Positions 35,351-43,688 of a DNA stretch of 64,000 bases are shown here, in pieces; position 1 is the stretch's first letter; the number at the start of each line of letters is the position of its first letter. The stretch is from Bacillota bacterium (GTDB taxonomy: Bacteria > Bacillota > Clostridia > Lachnospirales > Lachnospiraceae). The DNA lies in contig JAEYGZ010000040.1 of NCBI GenBank assembly GCA_023409535.1, forward strand, positions 1 through 64,000, written 5' to 3'. A program made the translations under genes and the position numbers. The notes beneath the pieces are model-generated. The model saw only the letters and a program-made list of their open reading frames with translations. It made no database searches and was not told the DNA's origin.

Positions 35351-35431
35351 TGATATGTACCCCCTTTACTGGACAAAAGCAGCAAAGGGGGTACATATCA
35401 TTTTTATGTCTAACATTTGGGGTGCATTTCA
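35351..35431. repeat. Long inverted repeat, possible IS-end-derived mini-element
   Basis: 35351-35367 and 35384-35400 are 17-bp perfect inverted arms with a 16-nt loop, followed by TTTTT, so it can terminate rightward transcripts. In addition 35351-35375 (TGATATGTACCCC...TGGACA) resembles the reverse complement of 35407-35431 (TGTCTAACAT...GCATTTCA), like terminal repeats of an insertion sequence with its body deleted. The terminator reading is solid; the IS reading is inference. Confidence 0.5.
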
Positions 35432-35458
35432 TTAAGTCGTGGTCATGATTAGTTCTGT

Positions 35459-36844
35459 CTATAGCGACCGTGGTATTTGTTCCAGTGCTTCTTCCTTCGT
35501 AATTTCTCCGTAATTGGCACGCGCCATACATTGGATATACTTATCGCGCAGCCGGTATCCGAACAGCAGGATTAGGAAGGCGATTACCTGACCGATGGCA
35601 GGAACGATTGAGTTCAGGACCCATAAGGCTTCGAGTGCCTGAGGAGGCTGAACAGCATCCGTACCGCTGACGAAGCCGACAATACCGAGCACATACATGC
35701 CGATAGCGCTGGCTAGAGCGGTATAAACCTTGGATGCAAAGGTCTGCAGGGATACTGACACGGCGACAGAATTCTCACCGGTTTTAAATTGACCGTATTC
35801 CGTACAATCTACGATAAACATCGGCAGCAGTATTCCGGTTAAGTTGCTGCAAACGGACCGGAGAGTAAAGATAGTAAGATATGCACCCAGATTGGAATAG
35901 CCGACAACCGCCATAAGGATGCTGAATACGACTACGCCGCCGATGGATGTCATGTACAGATAGTACTTATCGATCTTCTTCGTCAGGGAAGGTATTAAAC
36001 CGGCCAGAAGGATGGAGGGGATGATGCCCAGCAGTGCCGTTAAGGACATGATCTGGGGCCCGCCCAGGCAGTATATAGCAAAATATCCGCCTACAGCCAG
36101 GGAGGTATTGGATATATTCCCGATGATAAAGGATACTACAAGCAGCAGCAGGTATTTGTTTTTTGCAACAGCGAGCAGCAGCTCCCGGATGGAGGGAGAT
36201 TCGGCTTCCGGTGCGGGAGCATGGCGCTCCCTGGCTACATGACCCAGAGGCACCATGGTAATTAGGGAGATCACCGACATGATTGCCACGGCGGGGAGCC
36301 AGCCGATGGTCGGGTAAAGCATCGGAATGAGGATTCCTGCACCCAGACTGCCTACAAACATCAGCACACGTCCATAGGATATAATGTTATTACGCTCCCG
36401 GATATTGGTAGTCATAATAGTAACAACAGAGAAGACCGGAATATCACACAGAGTATAGCTCAGGTCCCATAATACGTAGAGCATGCCGGCGAATGCAATT
36501 TTTACTGCCAGCGGCAGAGAGGTGGGGATTGCGAACAGTGCTGTGGTGAAGACAGGGATCAGGTAAGCTGACACCTTAAGCCATGGCTTGTACTTATCCT
36601 TTTTAAATTTAACTTTATTTATGATGATTCCGAAGATAGGATCATTGATTGCATCCCATACCTTGGCGATCAGGAAGACCGTTGCAACAGCAGTGGCCGG
36701 AATGGCAATGTCTGTCAGGAATATCTGAAGATAAGATGTGACGATAACGAATACCGTGAGTTGGCCGAAAAAGTAGACGGCATAGCTTACCCGCTCCTTT
36801 TTTGAGGTCTGGTACCCTGCCGATTGTTTTTCTAAGTTATCCAT
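35459..36844 (-). CDS. GPH-family glycoside:cation symporter
   Basis: About 461 residues, 12 predicted membrane segments, MFS fold of the glycoside-pentoside-hexuronide (MelB/XynB) family: KERVSYAVYFFGQL at the start, then KVWDAINDPIFGIIINKV with the conserved Asp residues that couple sodium or protons, and the KYKPWL loop. It imports an unphosphorylated glycoside. On the minus strand GGAGG precedes ATG 36844; an in-frame ATG at 36862 contains that site itself and is not used. It is the last gene of a three-gene operon with ROK kinase and GH1 enzyme. Confidence 0.92.
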   Translation of the reverse strand: MDNLEKQSAGYQTSKKERVSYAVYFFGQLTVFVIVTSYLQIFLTDIAIPATAVATVFLIAKVWDAINDPIFGIIINKVKFKKDKYKPWLKVSAYLIPVFTTALFAIPTSLPLAVKIAFAGMLYVLWDLSYTLCDIPVFSVVTIMTTNIRERNNIISYGRVLMFVGSLGAGILIPMLYPTIGWLPAVAIMSVISLITMVPLGHVARERHAPAPEAESPSIRELLLAVAKNKYLLLLVVSFIIGNISNTSLAVGGYFAIYCLGGPQIMSLTALLGIIPSILLAGLIPSLTKKIDKYYLYMTSIGGVVVFSILMAVVGYSNLGAYLTIFTLRSVCSNLTGILLPMFIVDCTEYGQFKTGENSVAVSVSLQTFASKVYTALASAIGMYVLGIVGFVSGTDAVQPPQALEALWVLNSIVPAIGQVIAFLILLFGYRLRDKYIQCMARANYGEITKEEALEQIPRSL

Positions 36845-36904
36845 TGTTTTTCCTCCATACATTATATAGGATATTATCAGTCCGGTATAGTAAAGCTGCT
36901 CTTT

Positions 36905-37828
36905 CTATTTCTTATGCAGCAGGTAATACAGGACTCCGTAGACATTAGCATCCAGGGCAAGATTCCCTTGCTTTAAGTTGATCTGAAAATCTCTATGATC
37001 CAGGGCGACCATATCCAGAAAGCTTGAAACCTGACCCTGCTGAAAGTGCTCGGGGATTTCCCGCAGCTTGCGGCGGATGTTTTCCATCAGAACCGGCTGT
37101 TCGGACAAACCGCCTGTCACGACCGTGCAATCCAGATCCAGCAGCAGTGCGGCGTTATAGATGATCCCTGCGATTCCTTCACAATATGTATCCAGCATAC
37201 CGACGGCAGCGGGATCCCCCTGGGCCACGAAATCAAAAAATCGCTGCCCGGTCATCTGATCGACAGGAATCTGTTGTATTGCTGCCAATTGATATAAAAG
37301 CAGCGTAAAGGTGGTGGTCATACTGGAAAGATCATATCTGCCATAGCCAAAGGCACTCAGCATACCAAAAAGCATCACTGCATTCAATCGTTTTCCCTGA
37401 TATAGCTCACCATTCAAGATCAGGCCGCCGCCCATACCGCTGCCCAGAACGATAACCAACAGGTTGTCACAACCCTTGCCCGAACCCTTCCACCATTCAC
37501 CCAGCGCAGCGGAAAAGCCGTCATTTAATACAACCACCGGAAGTCCTGTACGAGTCTCCATCTCCTGTTTCAGATTCACATCCTGCAGAAACTTCATGGT
37601 ATAGGCCCGGTAGGTATCTTCATCCGGGTACATCCGCCCATTGGTGCTGATGGCGATCTCGTCCGCGCGGCCTTTGTATTTTGCGGCAATCACCGCCATA
37701 TTGCTAAAATATGCTTCAGCTGATTCGTAATTGGTAGGAACGCTATCCTTTATGAGGATTTCCCCATCAACGGTCATTAAAGCATATTTCGTATTGGTAG
37801 CGCCGATATCAAAAACCAATTTTTCCAT
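36905..37828 (-). CDS. ROK-family sugar kinase lacking the zinc motif
   Basis: 307 residues. The actin-fold phosphate loop is FDIGATNTKYALM; the catalytic region is LNDGFSAALGEWW, where the Asp is the likely base, followed by VLGSGMGGGLILNGELYQG. The usual ROK E-x-GH and C-x-C-G-x-x-G-C-x-E zinc segment is absent (VMLFGMLSAFGYG in its place), as in some Firmicutes beta-glucoside kinases. Lying between a GPH importer and a GH1 enzyme with a phosphate site, it may phosphorylate the imported disaccharide. GAAGGGTG precedes the ATG. Confidence 0.85.
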   Translation of the reverse strand: MEKLVFDIGATNTKYALMTVDGEILIKDSVPTNYESAEAYFSNMAVIAAKYKGRADEIAISTNGRMYPDEDTYRAYTMKFLQDVNLKQEMETRTGLPVVVLNDGFSAALGEWWKGSGKGCDNLLVIVLGSGMGGGLILNGELYQGKRLNAVMLFGMLSAFGYGRYDLSSMTTTFTLLLYQLAAIQQIPVDQMTGQRFFDFVAQGDPAAVGMLDTYCEGIAGIIYNAALLLDLDCTVVTGGLSEQPVLMENIRRKLREIPEHFQQGQVSSFLDMVALDHRDFQINLKQGNLALDANVYGVLYYLLHKK

Positions 37829-37845
37829 GCTTTCACCCTTCTTCT

Positions 37846-39219
37846 CTATAATGTCTCACCATTGCAAGCGATAACCTGTTTAAACCAGTCATAGCTTTTC
37901 TTTTTATATCTGGACATATCCATTAAATCGGTGTCGGTACGATTTACATAGATAAAGCCATAGCGCTTTTTCATCTCACCCTGTGAGCTTAGAATATCAA
38001 TCGGACCCCAGGTTAAAAAGCCCATCAGCTCCACGCTGTCTTCGGAGACCGCAAGCTTCAGCTGTTCAAGATGTTCGCGGAAATAGTTTATCCTGTAATC
38101 ATCCTCTATGGTACCATGTTCATTCAAGGCTTCATCTACACCAATACCGCATTCGATGGTGAATACCGGTAGGTGGTATCGCTCGTAGATCTCCTTTACG
38201 GTCAGCCTCAGTCCGACCGGATCGATGGTCCAACCCCATTCGGTCTGCTGCAAATATTCATTTTTCAGCGGATTTTGGAACGCCCGCATTAGACTGGAGG
38301 TTCCGCTGCTGTCTTCTTCGCTCTTAATTGTCAATGACATATAGTAACTGTGAGCCAGAAAATCCATCTTGGCCTGTCTGAGATACTCCAGATCGCTCGA
38401 CTGCATTGGCGGGGTAATCCCTGCTGCTTTCCATTCAAAGAGCAGATCAGAGGGATACTCGCCATTTACAAGGACATCAAGGGTCTGGTAATTATAGCTG
38501 CGGCCTGCCTTTTGTGCCGCGAGAATGTCCTCTGGCTTAGAGGTGGCAGGATAAAACGGCATGAAATTTACCATTCCGCCTACCTTGGCATGAGGCGCAT
38601 ATTCCCGTGCCAGATGCCAGACTGCAGCAGAGGCCAGAAACATATGGTGAATACTGATCGCCTGAAGTCTGCTTTTTTCCTTCTGCGGAGTATCGGGAGG
38701 AAGCTGGAACAGAGTTACCATGGAAGCAGCATTCTGCTCGTTAAACGGAATATAATAGTTCACTCTTGTACCGAAGCGGCGGATTACTGTTTCCACATAT
38801 TTTTTGAAACCTTCCAGGGTTTGCCGGCCGCTCCAGCCTCCGTATTTTTTTTGCAATGACAGGGGCATATCAAAGTGGTAAAGGCATATCACGGGCTCAA
38901 TATGGTACTTTAGCAGCTCATTAATGACATTTTCATAAAAGCGAAGCCCTTCCTCGTTGACCTCTCCTTCTCCGTCCGGCAGGATACGCGCCCAACTGAG
39001 AGAGAAGCGGTAAGCCGTAAAGCCCATCTCGGCAAACAGAGCGATGTCCTCTTTGTACCGGTGATAAAAATCGATCGCTGCCTTCCAATCCGATCCGAAC
39101 TTTGTTGTGCCCTGGGCGTCATAGGTGGTAAGCCCCTTGCCGCCTTCATTCCATGCACCCTCTGCCTGCATGCTGGATACGGAGCCGCCCCACATAAAAT
39201 CCTTAGCAAATACACTCAT
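37846..39219 (-). CDS. GH1 6-phospho-beta-glucosidase-like enzyme
   Basis: 457 residues, full-length GH1. FMWGGSVSSMQAEGAWNEGG opens the barrel. The acid/base is Glu161 in PFNEQN (usually NEP) and the nucleophile Glu356 in FTIECG (usually TENG). Ser411, Lys418 and Tyr420 in SSQGEMKKRY match the spacing of the phosphate-binding trio of 6-phospho-beta-glycosidases. It is first in the operon; AAAGGAG lies upstream of ATG 39219. Hydrolysis of a 6-phospho-beta-glucoside made by the linked ROK kinase is the simplest role (inference). Confidence 0.9.
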   Translation of the reverse strand: MSVFAKDFMWGGSVSSMQAEGAWNEGGKGLTTYDAQGTTKFGSDWKAAIDFYHRYKEDIALFAEMGFTAYRFSLSWARILPDGEGEVNEEGLRFYENVINELLKYHIEPVICLYHFDMPLSLQKKYGGWSGRQTLEGFKKYVETVIRRFGTRVNYYIPFNEQNAASMVTLFQLPPDTPQKEKSRLQAISIHHMFLASAAVWHLAREYAPHAKVGGMVNFMPFYPATSKPEDILAAQKAGRSYNYQTLDVLVNGEYPSDLLFEWKAAGITPPMQSSDLEYLRQAKMDFLAHSYYMSLTIKSEEDSSGTSSLMRAFQNPLKNEYLQQTEWGWTIDPVGLRLTVKEIYERYHLPVFTIECGIGVDEALNEHGTIEDDYRINYFREHLEQLKLAVSEDSVELMGFLTWGPIDILSSQGEMKKRYGFIYVNRTDTDLMDMSRYKKKSYDWFKQVIACNGETL

Positions 39220-39244
39220 TCATACCATCTCCTTTTTATTTTGT

Positions 39245-39257
39245 ATGGTCAGACCAT
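39245..39257. promoter_or_regulatory. Possible operator palindrome between GH1 and AraC genes
   Basis: ATGGTC-A-GACCAT is a perfect 13-bp palindrome 26 bp upstream of the GH1 start. It may bind the divergent AraC regulator or another repressor. Confidence 0.3.
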
Positions 39258-39294
39258 CGATGATGGAACCGCTGTCTGCGATTGCCTGACTGCA

Positions 39295-39323
39295 TTGCAA
39301 TTGTATCAGTTTCATTGTATAAT
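39295..39323 (+). promoter_or_regulatory. Predicted promoter of the AraC gene
   Basis: TTGCAA and a consensus TATAAT are spaced by 17 nt; the start point would be about 40 nt before the AraC ATG. Confidence 0.55.
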
Positions 39324-39368
39324 TATTGTAAAATTTTAAGGTTATTATAATGATTATGAGGTGAAAAC

Positions 39369-40112
39369 ATGAGCAGGAGACAGGCTGAGCATGCAATGAA
39401 GCAAATGTTGATGTCTGGCTACGGACATTATTCCCGTGCGGAGGAGCATAAAATTATTATGGCCTTCCTGCAGGGGAATCCGCCTCAGCTGGATGGTAGG
39501 GGTTTGGGTGATATGAGGTTTACGGATAAGGCGGTAACCGAGTTTTCCCTGGCAGCACAGCCTTTAAGGGCGGTCAAGAACAGCCTGATCTGCTCCGTGG
39601 CTATCATGTGCCGTTATGCCGCCGATCTGGGGGCTGATGATGAAAAATGCTATGTGCTGAGTGACTATTATATCAATGAAATTGAAGCCTGTGCCGATAT
39701 GAACAATTGGCACGTAATCCTGGAAGAGATGTCCAGGCATTATATAGACCTGGTACGCGCCGGAAGAGAGGCGAAATATTCCCTGCCGATTTGTCGGGCG
39801 ATCCGGTATATCAATCAGCATCTGTATGAGGTATGCCGGCTGCAAGATGTTGCACAAGGGGTCAAGTTACATTCCAGCTATCTTTCTGCTCAATTTAAGG
39901 CCGAGACAGGTGTTTCACTCACACAATATATTAAAAATAAGAAAATAGATGAGGCCAAAAATCTGCTTCGCAATGCGGAATACTCTGTTTCTGAGATTGC
40001 AGAGATGCTTGGGTACCATAGCCTGTCTTACTTTTCTAAAGTGTTCCATCAAGTCAATGCCTGCAGCCCAAGAGAATATGCGATTGGTACTAATTCCGAA
40101 AGAATTCGCTGA
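39369..40112 (+). CDS. AraC-family transcriptional regulator
   Basis: 247 residues. The last 100 are a typical AraC double HTH: LQDVAQGVKLHSSYLSAQFK, then ISEIAEML-type second helix (VSEIAEMLGYHSLSYFSKVF) and CSPREYA. The N-terminal part contains RAVKNSLICSVAIMCRYAAD, found in regulators that lack a cupin sensor. It is divergent from the GPH-ROK-GH1 operon, which it probably controls. GAGGTG lies before ATG 39369. Confidence 0.85.
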   Translation: MSRRQAEHAMKQMLMSGYGHYSRAEEHKIIMAFLQGNPPQLDGRGLGDMRFTDKAVTEFSLAAQPLRAVKNSLICSVAIMCRYAADLGADDEKCYVLSDYYINEIEACADMNNWHVILEEMSRHYIDLVRAGREAKYSLPICRAIRYINQHLYEVCRLQDVAQGVKLHSSYLSAQFKAETGVSLTQYIKNKKIDEAKNLLRNAEYSVSEIAEMLGYHSLSYFSKVFHQVNACSPREYAIGTNSERIR

Positions 40113-40176
40113 GAGGAAGGAACTTATGGAAAGCACCTGCCGGGAACACAGTAAGCGATAAACAAGAAAGTACATA

Positions 40177-40216
40177 GAAAAAACCATCAACACTCAATTA
40201 TATTAAAGGTTGATGG
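40177..40216 (-). terminator. Terminator of the leftward TetR gene
   Basis: Read leftward, CCATCAAC (40216-40209) pairs with GTTGATGG (40191-40184) and is followed by a run of T (the A-run at 40178-40183 on the plus strand). Confidence 0.6.
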
Positions 40217-40326
40217 CCATCGGTATAGTTTATGAATTATTGGGATCCCATGGCATAGCCATAAGCCGTGATGCCCTTGAGGAGATAAAAAAGATGACAT
40301 AGCATACGAAATGGATGAAAATTTAG

Positions 40327-40920
40327 TTAAAGCTTAAGCTTTTTCTCTAATATCACGGAAACGGCATCCAAATAGTTACCTTCATAAACAATCGTATTAT
40401 TGACAAGCATAGTTGTTAAGCCGTGAATAAGACTCCATACGGCCAGGGCATCTATGGACCAGCCGTTTTCGCCGGCATTTTCATTTTTCCGGAGACCCAT
40501 AAAAAGCTTTTTGAAAATCGATACAATCCACTTGTCGGTCTGGATGAAATCTCCGCTTTTTATTATGATGGGATCGTGGTGATCCGTCATAAATATGAAT
40601 TTGAAATGTTCCGGATTTTCAAGCATGAATTTTACATAGAGCTTACTAACCTCCATAATTTGCTTTCGATAATCACCTTCGTGTTGTGCAAGAACTTCAT
40701 TGATTGATGACGTGAACCTTTCCGAAACGCTCATCGTGATGGCATTGATAAGTTCCTCCTTATTTTTGAAATGCCGGTATGGTGCTGCATGACTGACACC
40801 GCACATGTCGGCAACTTTTCTTAAAGAAAAAGCTTCGAGACCGACGCTGTTCAGCAGTTGAAGGCCTTTTTCTATCATGTCTTTCTCCAAAAAACCATGG
40901 TGATATTTGCGTTTGTCCAT
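40327..40920 (-). CDS. TetR/AcrR family regulator (WHG-domain type)
   Basis: 197 residues. The HTH is GLEAFSLRKVADMCGVSHAAPYRHFKNKEELI, which at its core (VSHAAPYRHF) is typical of the TetR group with the C-terminal WHG domain; WSLIHGLTTMLVNNT near residue 160 is that motif region. It is divergent from a flavodoxin gene and the spacer holds palindromes overlapping both predicted promoters, so it likely represses both. Confidence 0.88.
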   Translation of the reverse strand: MDKRKYHHGFLEKDMIEKGLQLLNSVGLEAFSLRKVADMCGVSHAAPYRHFKNKEELINAITMSVSERFTSSINEVLAQHEGDYRKQIMEVSKLYVKFMLENPEHFKFIFMTDHHDPIIIKSGDFIQTDKWIVSIFKKLFMGLRKNENAGENGWSIDALAVWSLIHGLTTMLVNNTIVYEGNYLDAVSVILEKKLKL

Positions 40921-40951
40921 AAAGATGCCTTTCTTGAAAATAATTTATTAA

Positions 40952-40980
40952 ATCATAACATACAATGTTGACATTGTAAA
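40952..40980 (-). promoter_or_regulatory. Predicted promoter of the TetR gene
   Basis: On the minus strand TTTACA (40980-40975) and TATGAT (40957-40952) are 17 nt apart. Confidence 0.45.
40961..40978. promoter_or_regulatory. Operator-like palindrome 1
   Basis: TACAATGT-TG-ACATTGTA is an 18-bp perfect palindrome covering the -35 boxes of both divergent promoters. Confidence 0.5.
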
Positions 40981-40996
40981 CATTGCCTGCTAAACT
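40968..40996 (+). promoter_or_regulatory. Predicted promoter of the flavodoxin gene
   Basis: A consensus TTGACA and TAAACT are spaced by 17 nt. The -35 box lies inside palindrome 1. Confidence 0.4.
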
Positions 40997-41015
40997 CATA
41001 GTATAAAGTTAATGG

Positions 41016-41032
41016 TGTAAACATTGTTTACA
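41016..41032. promoter_or_regulatory. Operator-like palindrome 2
   Basis: TGTAAACA-T-TGTTTACA is a 17-bp perfect palindrome. The half TGTAAACATTG also occurs at 40975-40985, so the regulator may recognise repeated TGTAAACATTG units. Confidence 0.5.
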
Positions 41033-41103
41033 GGTGATGTAAATATCTACTGATTTAAAATGTAAAAAGAACATTTATAAAATAATTGAAAGAAGGTATG
41101 ATT

Positions 41104-41529
41104 ATGGATAACGTAAGTGTCGTTTACGCGACAAAAACACAACACTCCAGAAAGCTGGCAGAAGCAATAGGGAAAGAGCTTGGCGTTGAAGCAAAAAACA
41201 TCGCGGAATTCCCCCAGCCTAAGGAAGCGGGCCTGCTCTTTCTTGTGGGGGGTATTTATGCCGGCAAGAGTAATCCTGAACTTTTATCCTACGCTGAAAA
41301 GCTTGACGCTTCCCTTGCCGCAAAGGTTGTACTGGTGACGAGCAGCGTGTCAACGAGCGGGCGCAGTCAAAGAGATCTTTGGGCGCTTCTTGCAAAAAAT
41401 GGCATCGACATTGTCGATGAAATAACCTGTACCGGAGGATTTCTGTTTATCAAGTTCAGCCACCCCAATAAGCTAGATATCCAAACCGTTGCAAAAACGG
41501 CAAAGGGTATATTGGAGAAAGTCATGTAA
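41104..41529 (+). CDS. Flavodoxin-domain protein
   Basis: 141 residues. The FMN phosphate loop is YATKTQHSRKLAEAI after the first strand (VSVVYATK). Later strands give GLLFLVGGIYAGK and KVVLVTSSVSTSG, where flavin ring contacts lie. It probably carries electrons as a small FMN protein. ATG 41104 has AAGG 7 nt upstream; ATG 41098 is too close. It is divergent from, and likely repressed by, the TetR protein. Confidence 0.85.
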   Translation: MDNVSVVYATKTQHSRKLAEAIGKELGVEAKNIAEFPQPKEAGLLFLVGGIYAGKSNPELLSYAEKLDASLAAKVVLVTSSVSTSGRSQRDLWALLAKNGIDIVDEITCTGGFLFIKFSHPNKLDIQTVAKTAKGILEKVM

Positions 41530-41581
41530 TAATGGATTTGTCGATACAGATGAAACAAAGTAACTAAGGGGGAATGATAAA

Positions 41582-42409
41582 ATGCTAAGAATCGGTGAGT
41601 TTTCAGTATTGTCATCAATTAGTATAAATATGTTAAGGCATTACGACAAAATTGGATTATTAGTACCAGAGCATGTAGATCCAATCAGCGGATATCGATA
41701 TTATGACAAAGAGCAGTTTGTACAATCGAATAGAATTGTGGCATTGAAGACAATGGGTTTTGGTTTAGAAGAAATAAAAGAAGCAAAATCAATGAACCAG
41801 TCAGAAGTTGAACACTTATTAGAAAATAAGTTGCAAAGTAAAAAAGAAGAAGCAAGACTGATACAGAATCAGATATTAAAAATCACCGAAGCAATGCAGT
41901 TGAATCGCGAAGAGGAAGAATATGCATTGTCTATTGTTACGAAGATAATACCTGAGATGTGGGTAGTAAGCTATCGAAAAAAAATTAATGATTTCCCCCA
42001 AGAAGGCTTATTATGGCAAATACTTATGAAAGAATGCGAAAAACAAGGAATAAAGGTATCAGAGTATGCGATGGCTATAGCGATTAATCATGGAATGCAT
42101 GATGAGCACGATATGGATGTGGAGGTTCAGTTATCTGTTGAAAAGTCTCAGGAATGCCACGGAAAAATAAAAATATATAAGGTACCAGAATGCAAAGTTG
42201 CTTCCATTGTTTTTCAAGGAAGTTATGCAAAAATTAGTGCTATCAATTCCTTTATTGCAAGATGGATGGAAAATAATCAGTATGAAATATCGGGAAAGGT
42301 GTTTTCTATTTATCATAATTCACCGCGTGAAAGTAAGTCGGAAGAAAATTTTGTTACTGAACTCTGTTTTCCAATTTTAAAAAAAAGTATTGACTCTTAT
42401 ATTGTGTAA
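41582..42409 (+). CDS. MerR-family regulator with GyrI-like effector domain
   Basis: 275 residues. The MerR winged helix is MLRIGEFSVLSSISINMLRHYDKIGLL, then SGYRYYDKEQ; a dimerisation coiled coil covers residues 75-120; the C-terminal 150 residues fit the GyrI/AraC-effector fold that binds multidrug-type ligands (BltR/BmrR-like). It has no adjacent efflux gene; the nearest genes are flavodoxin and a BtrH-like protein. GGGGGAATG-like site lies before the ATG. Confidence 0.88.
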   Translation: MLRIGEFSVLSSISINMLRHYDKIGLLVPEHVDPISGYRYYDKEQFVQSNRIVALKTMGFGLEEIKEAKSMNQSEVEHLLENKLQSKKEEARLIQNQILKITEAMQLNREEEEYALSIVTKIIPEMWVVSYRKKINDFPQEGLLWQILMKECEKQGIKVSEYAMAIAINHGMHDEHDMDVEVQLSVEKSQECHGKIKIYKVPECKVASIVFQGSYAKISAINSFIARWMENNQYEISGKVFSIYHNSPRESKSEENFVTELCFPILKKSIDSYIV

Positions 42410-42472
42410 GGGTTTATCCTTTTCTTATGGCGCCGGAGAAATTCTGATATAAAGCTTTATGGAAAGGAGTAT

Positions 42473-43522
42473 ATGAGTAAAAGGTTGATTGAAATCAAAC
42501 ATCATTTGTGTGATGGCTGCTGTATGTGGAGTGGAATAGAGGATATCTATGTTACAAAAAGCGGAGAGGATGTGCCGGAAGCATTTTTCTTTGCACTAAG
42601 CAGTTACGGTGAGAATGTCTATCTGAAATTTCATGATCTTACTCGACCGGTGATGCTAAATGTCTGTGATGGCAGGACAAGGAAGACATATGAAAAAATT
42701 AAGGACGAAATCGGTTTACAGTATAAAATATCAGAAGGCAGAACACTAGAGTACGCTTTCAAATCTGTTAAAAGTGAAATTGATAATGGATGTCCGGTTA
42801 TATTAGGTCCTCTTGATATGTATCATTTGCCATATTTGAAAATGTATCATAAAGATCATATTCCGATGCATTATGTTTTAATGGCCGGGTATGATGATGA
42901 GTGTATTTATCTATATGATTGTGGAAGAAAAGATATTCAAACGTTATCGTATGAGGAACTGCGAAGGGCATGGCAGATAGAAAAGAATGCGGTTGGTTAT
43001 AAGAATGGCTTTATTCGGTTTTCGTTACCGGATAATTTACCTAGTGTGTTCGAACTTGCAAAAACCTGTTTCAAGCGGAAAGCTCAAGAACAATTAAGGA
43101 AAAAACCTGAATTTGTCGGAGTAAGTGCAATTCGTAAAATAGCGTTTGATTTTCCGAAGTGGAAAGAAGAAATGTCGCAAGATGTATTTAAGAATGCATT
43201 AATCGGTTTAACGGAATTTTTGGGTATGGTTCCAAAAGTCCCAAATAGGATACTTGGTATATTAAGCGAAGCAGAAGACATCCGTTATAAGGGTAATTGT
43301 GATAGACTTGGTAATGTGCTTGTTCTGCTTGGAGATAAATATAAATGTGAAGACTGGGTTGATGCAGGATGTTTATTTATGCAAAGCGGAGAAGTTTTTG
43401 AAAAAATCATATCGTATATTGTCAGCTACCTTTGTTATGGGAATGATACGTTGGAATTCATCCCAAAGTTGTTTTTAGAAATTGCCGATTTAGAGGAAAG
43501 TGCTTATAAACTATTACTATGA
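42473..43522 (+). CDS. BtrH N-terminal domain protein (papain-like acyltransferase/peptidase fold)
   Basis: 349 residues. The first 150 match the BtrH-type N-terminal domain: an early HHLCDGCCMW with candidate nucleophile Cys, NGCPVILGPLDMYHLPY near residue 105, and PMHYVLMAGYDDECIYLYDC supplying His and a strand, a layout like C39-type Cys-His enzymes. The second half matches the companion DUF4872-like helical region. BtrH transfers an acyl side chain in butirosin biosynthesis; here no biosynthetic genes are linked, so substrate and even activity are open. AAAGGAG lies before ATG 42473. Confidence 0.7.
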   Translation: MSKRLIEIKHHLCDGCCMWSGIEDIYVTKSGEDVPEAFFFALSSYGENVYLKFHDLTRPVMLNVCDGRTRKTYEKIKDEIGLQYKISEGRTLEYAFKSVKSEIDNGCPVILGPLDMYHLPYLKMYHKDHIPMHYVLMAGYDDECIYLYDCGRKDIQTLSYEELRRAWQIEKNAVGYKNGFIRFSLPDNLPSVFELAKTCFKRKAQEQLRKKPEFVGVSAIRKIAFDFPKWKEEMSQDVFKNALIGLTEFLGMVPKVPNRILGILSEAEDIRYKGNCDRLGNVLVLLGDKYKCEDWVDAGCLFMQSGEVFEKIISYIVSYLCYGNDTLEFIPKLFLEIADLEESAYKLLL

Positions 43523-43639
43523 TGCTGAAAGGCTGATAAATGAAGGAGCTTTGTTCACGATGGTATAAGCATTACTCAGTAGAACCTTCCCTTGATGCAC
43601 TTGTTAATAATGAATGGTGTATGGGGTGGTATATGAGTC

Positions 43640-43688
43640 AGGGGACGGTTTGCAGAGCTCTAAATAATGGATACCGTCCTCTTTTATT
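43640..43688 (+). terminator. Terminator-like hairpin
   Basis: AGGGGACGGT (43640-43649) pairs with ACCGTCCTCT (43673-43682), 10 bp with one G-U pair, followed by TTTATTTATTT. The start of the downstream mosaic ORF lies inside it, another sign that the ORF is not functional. Confidence 0.5.

Noticed and set aside
40213..40302. 29-codon frame after the AraC gene reading GIVYELLGSHGIAISRDALE
   Set aside because: Its start lies in the terminator stem and there is no ribosome binding site; it may be a relic but nothing is recognisable.
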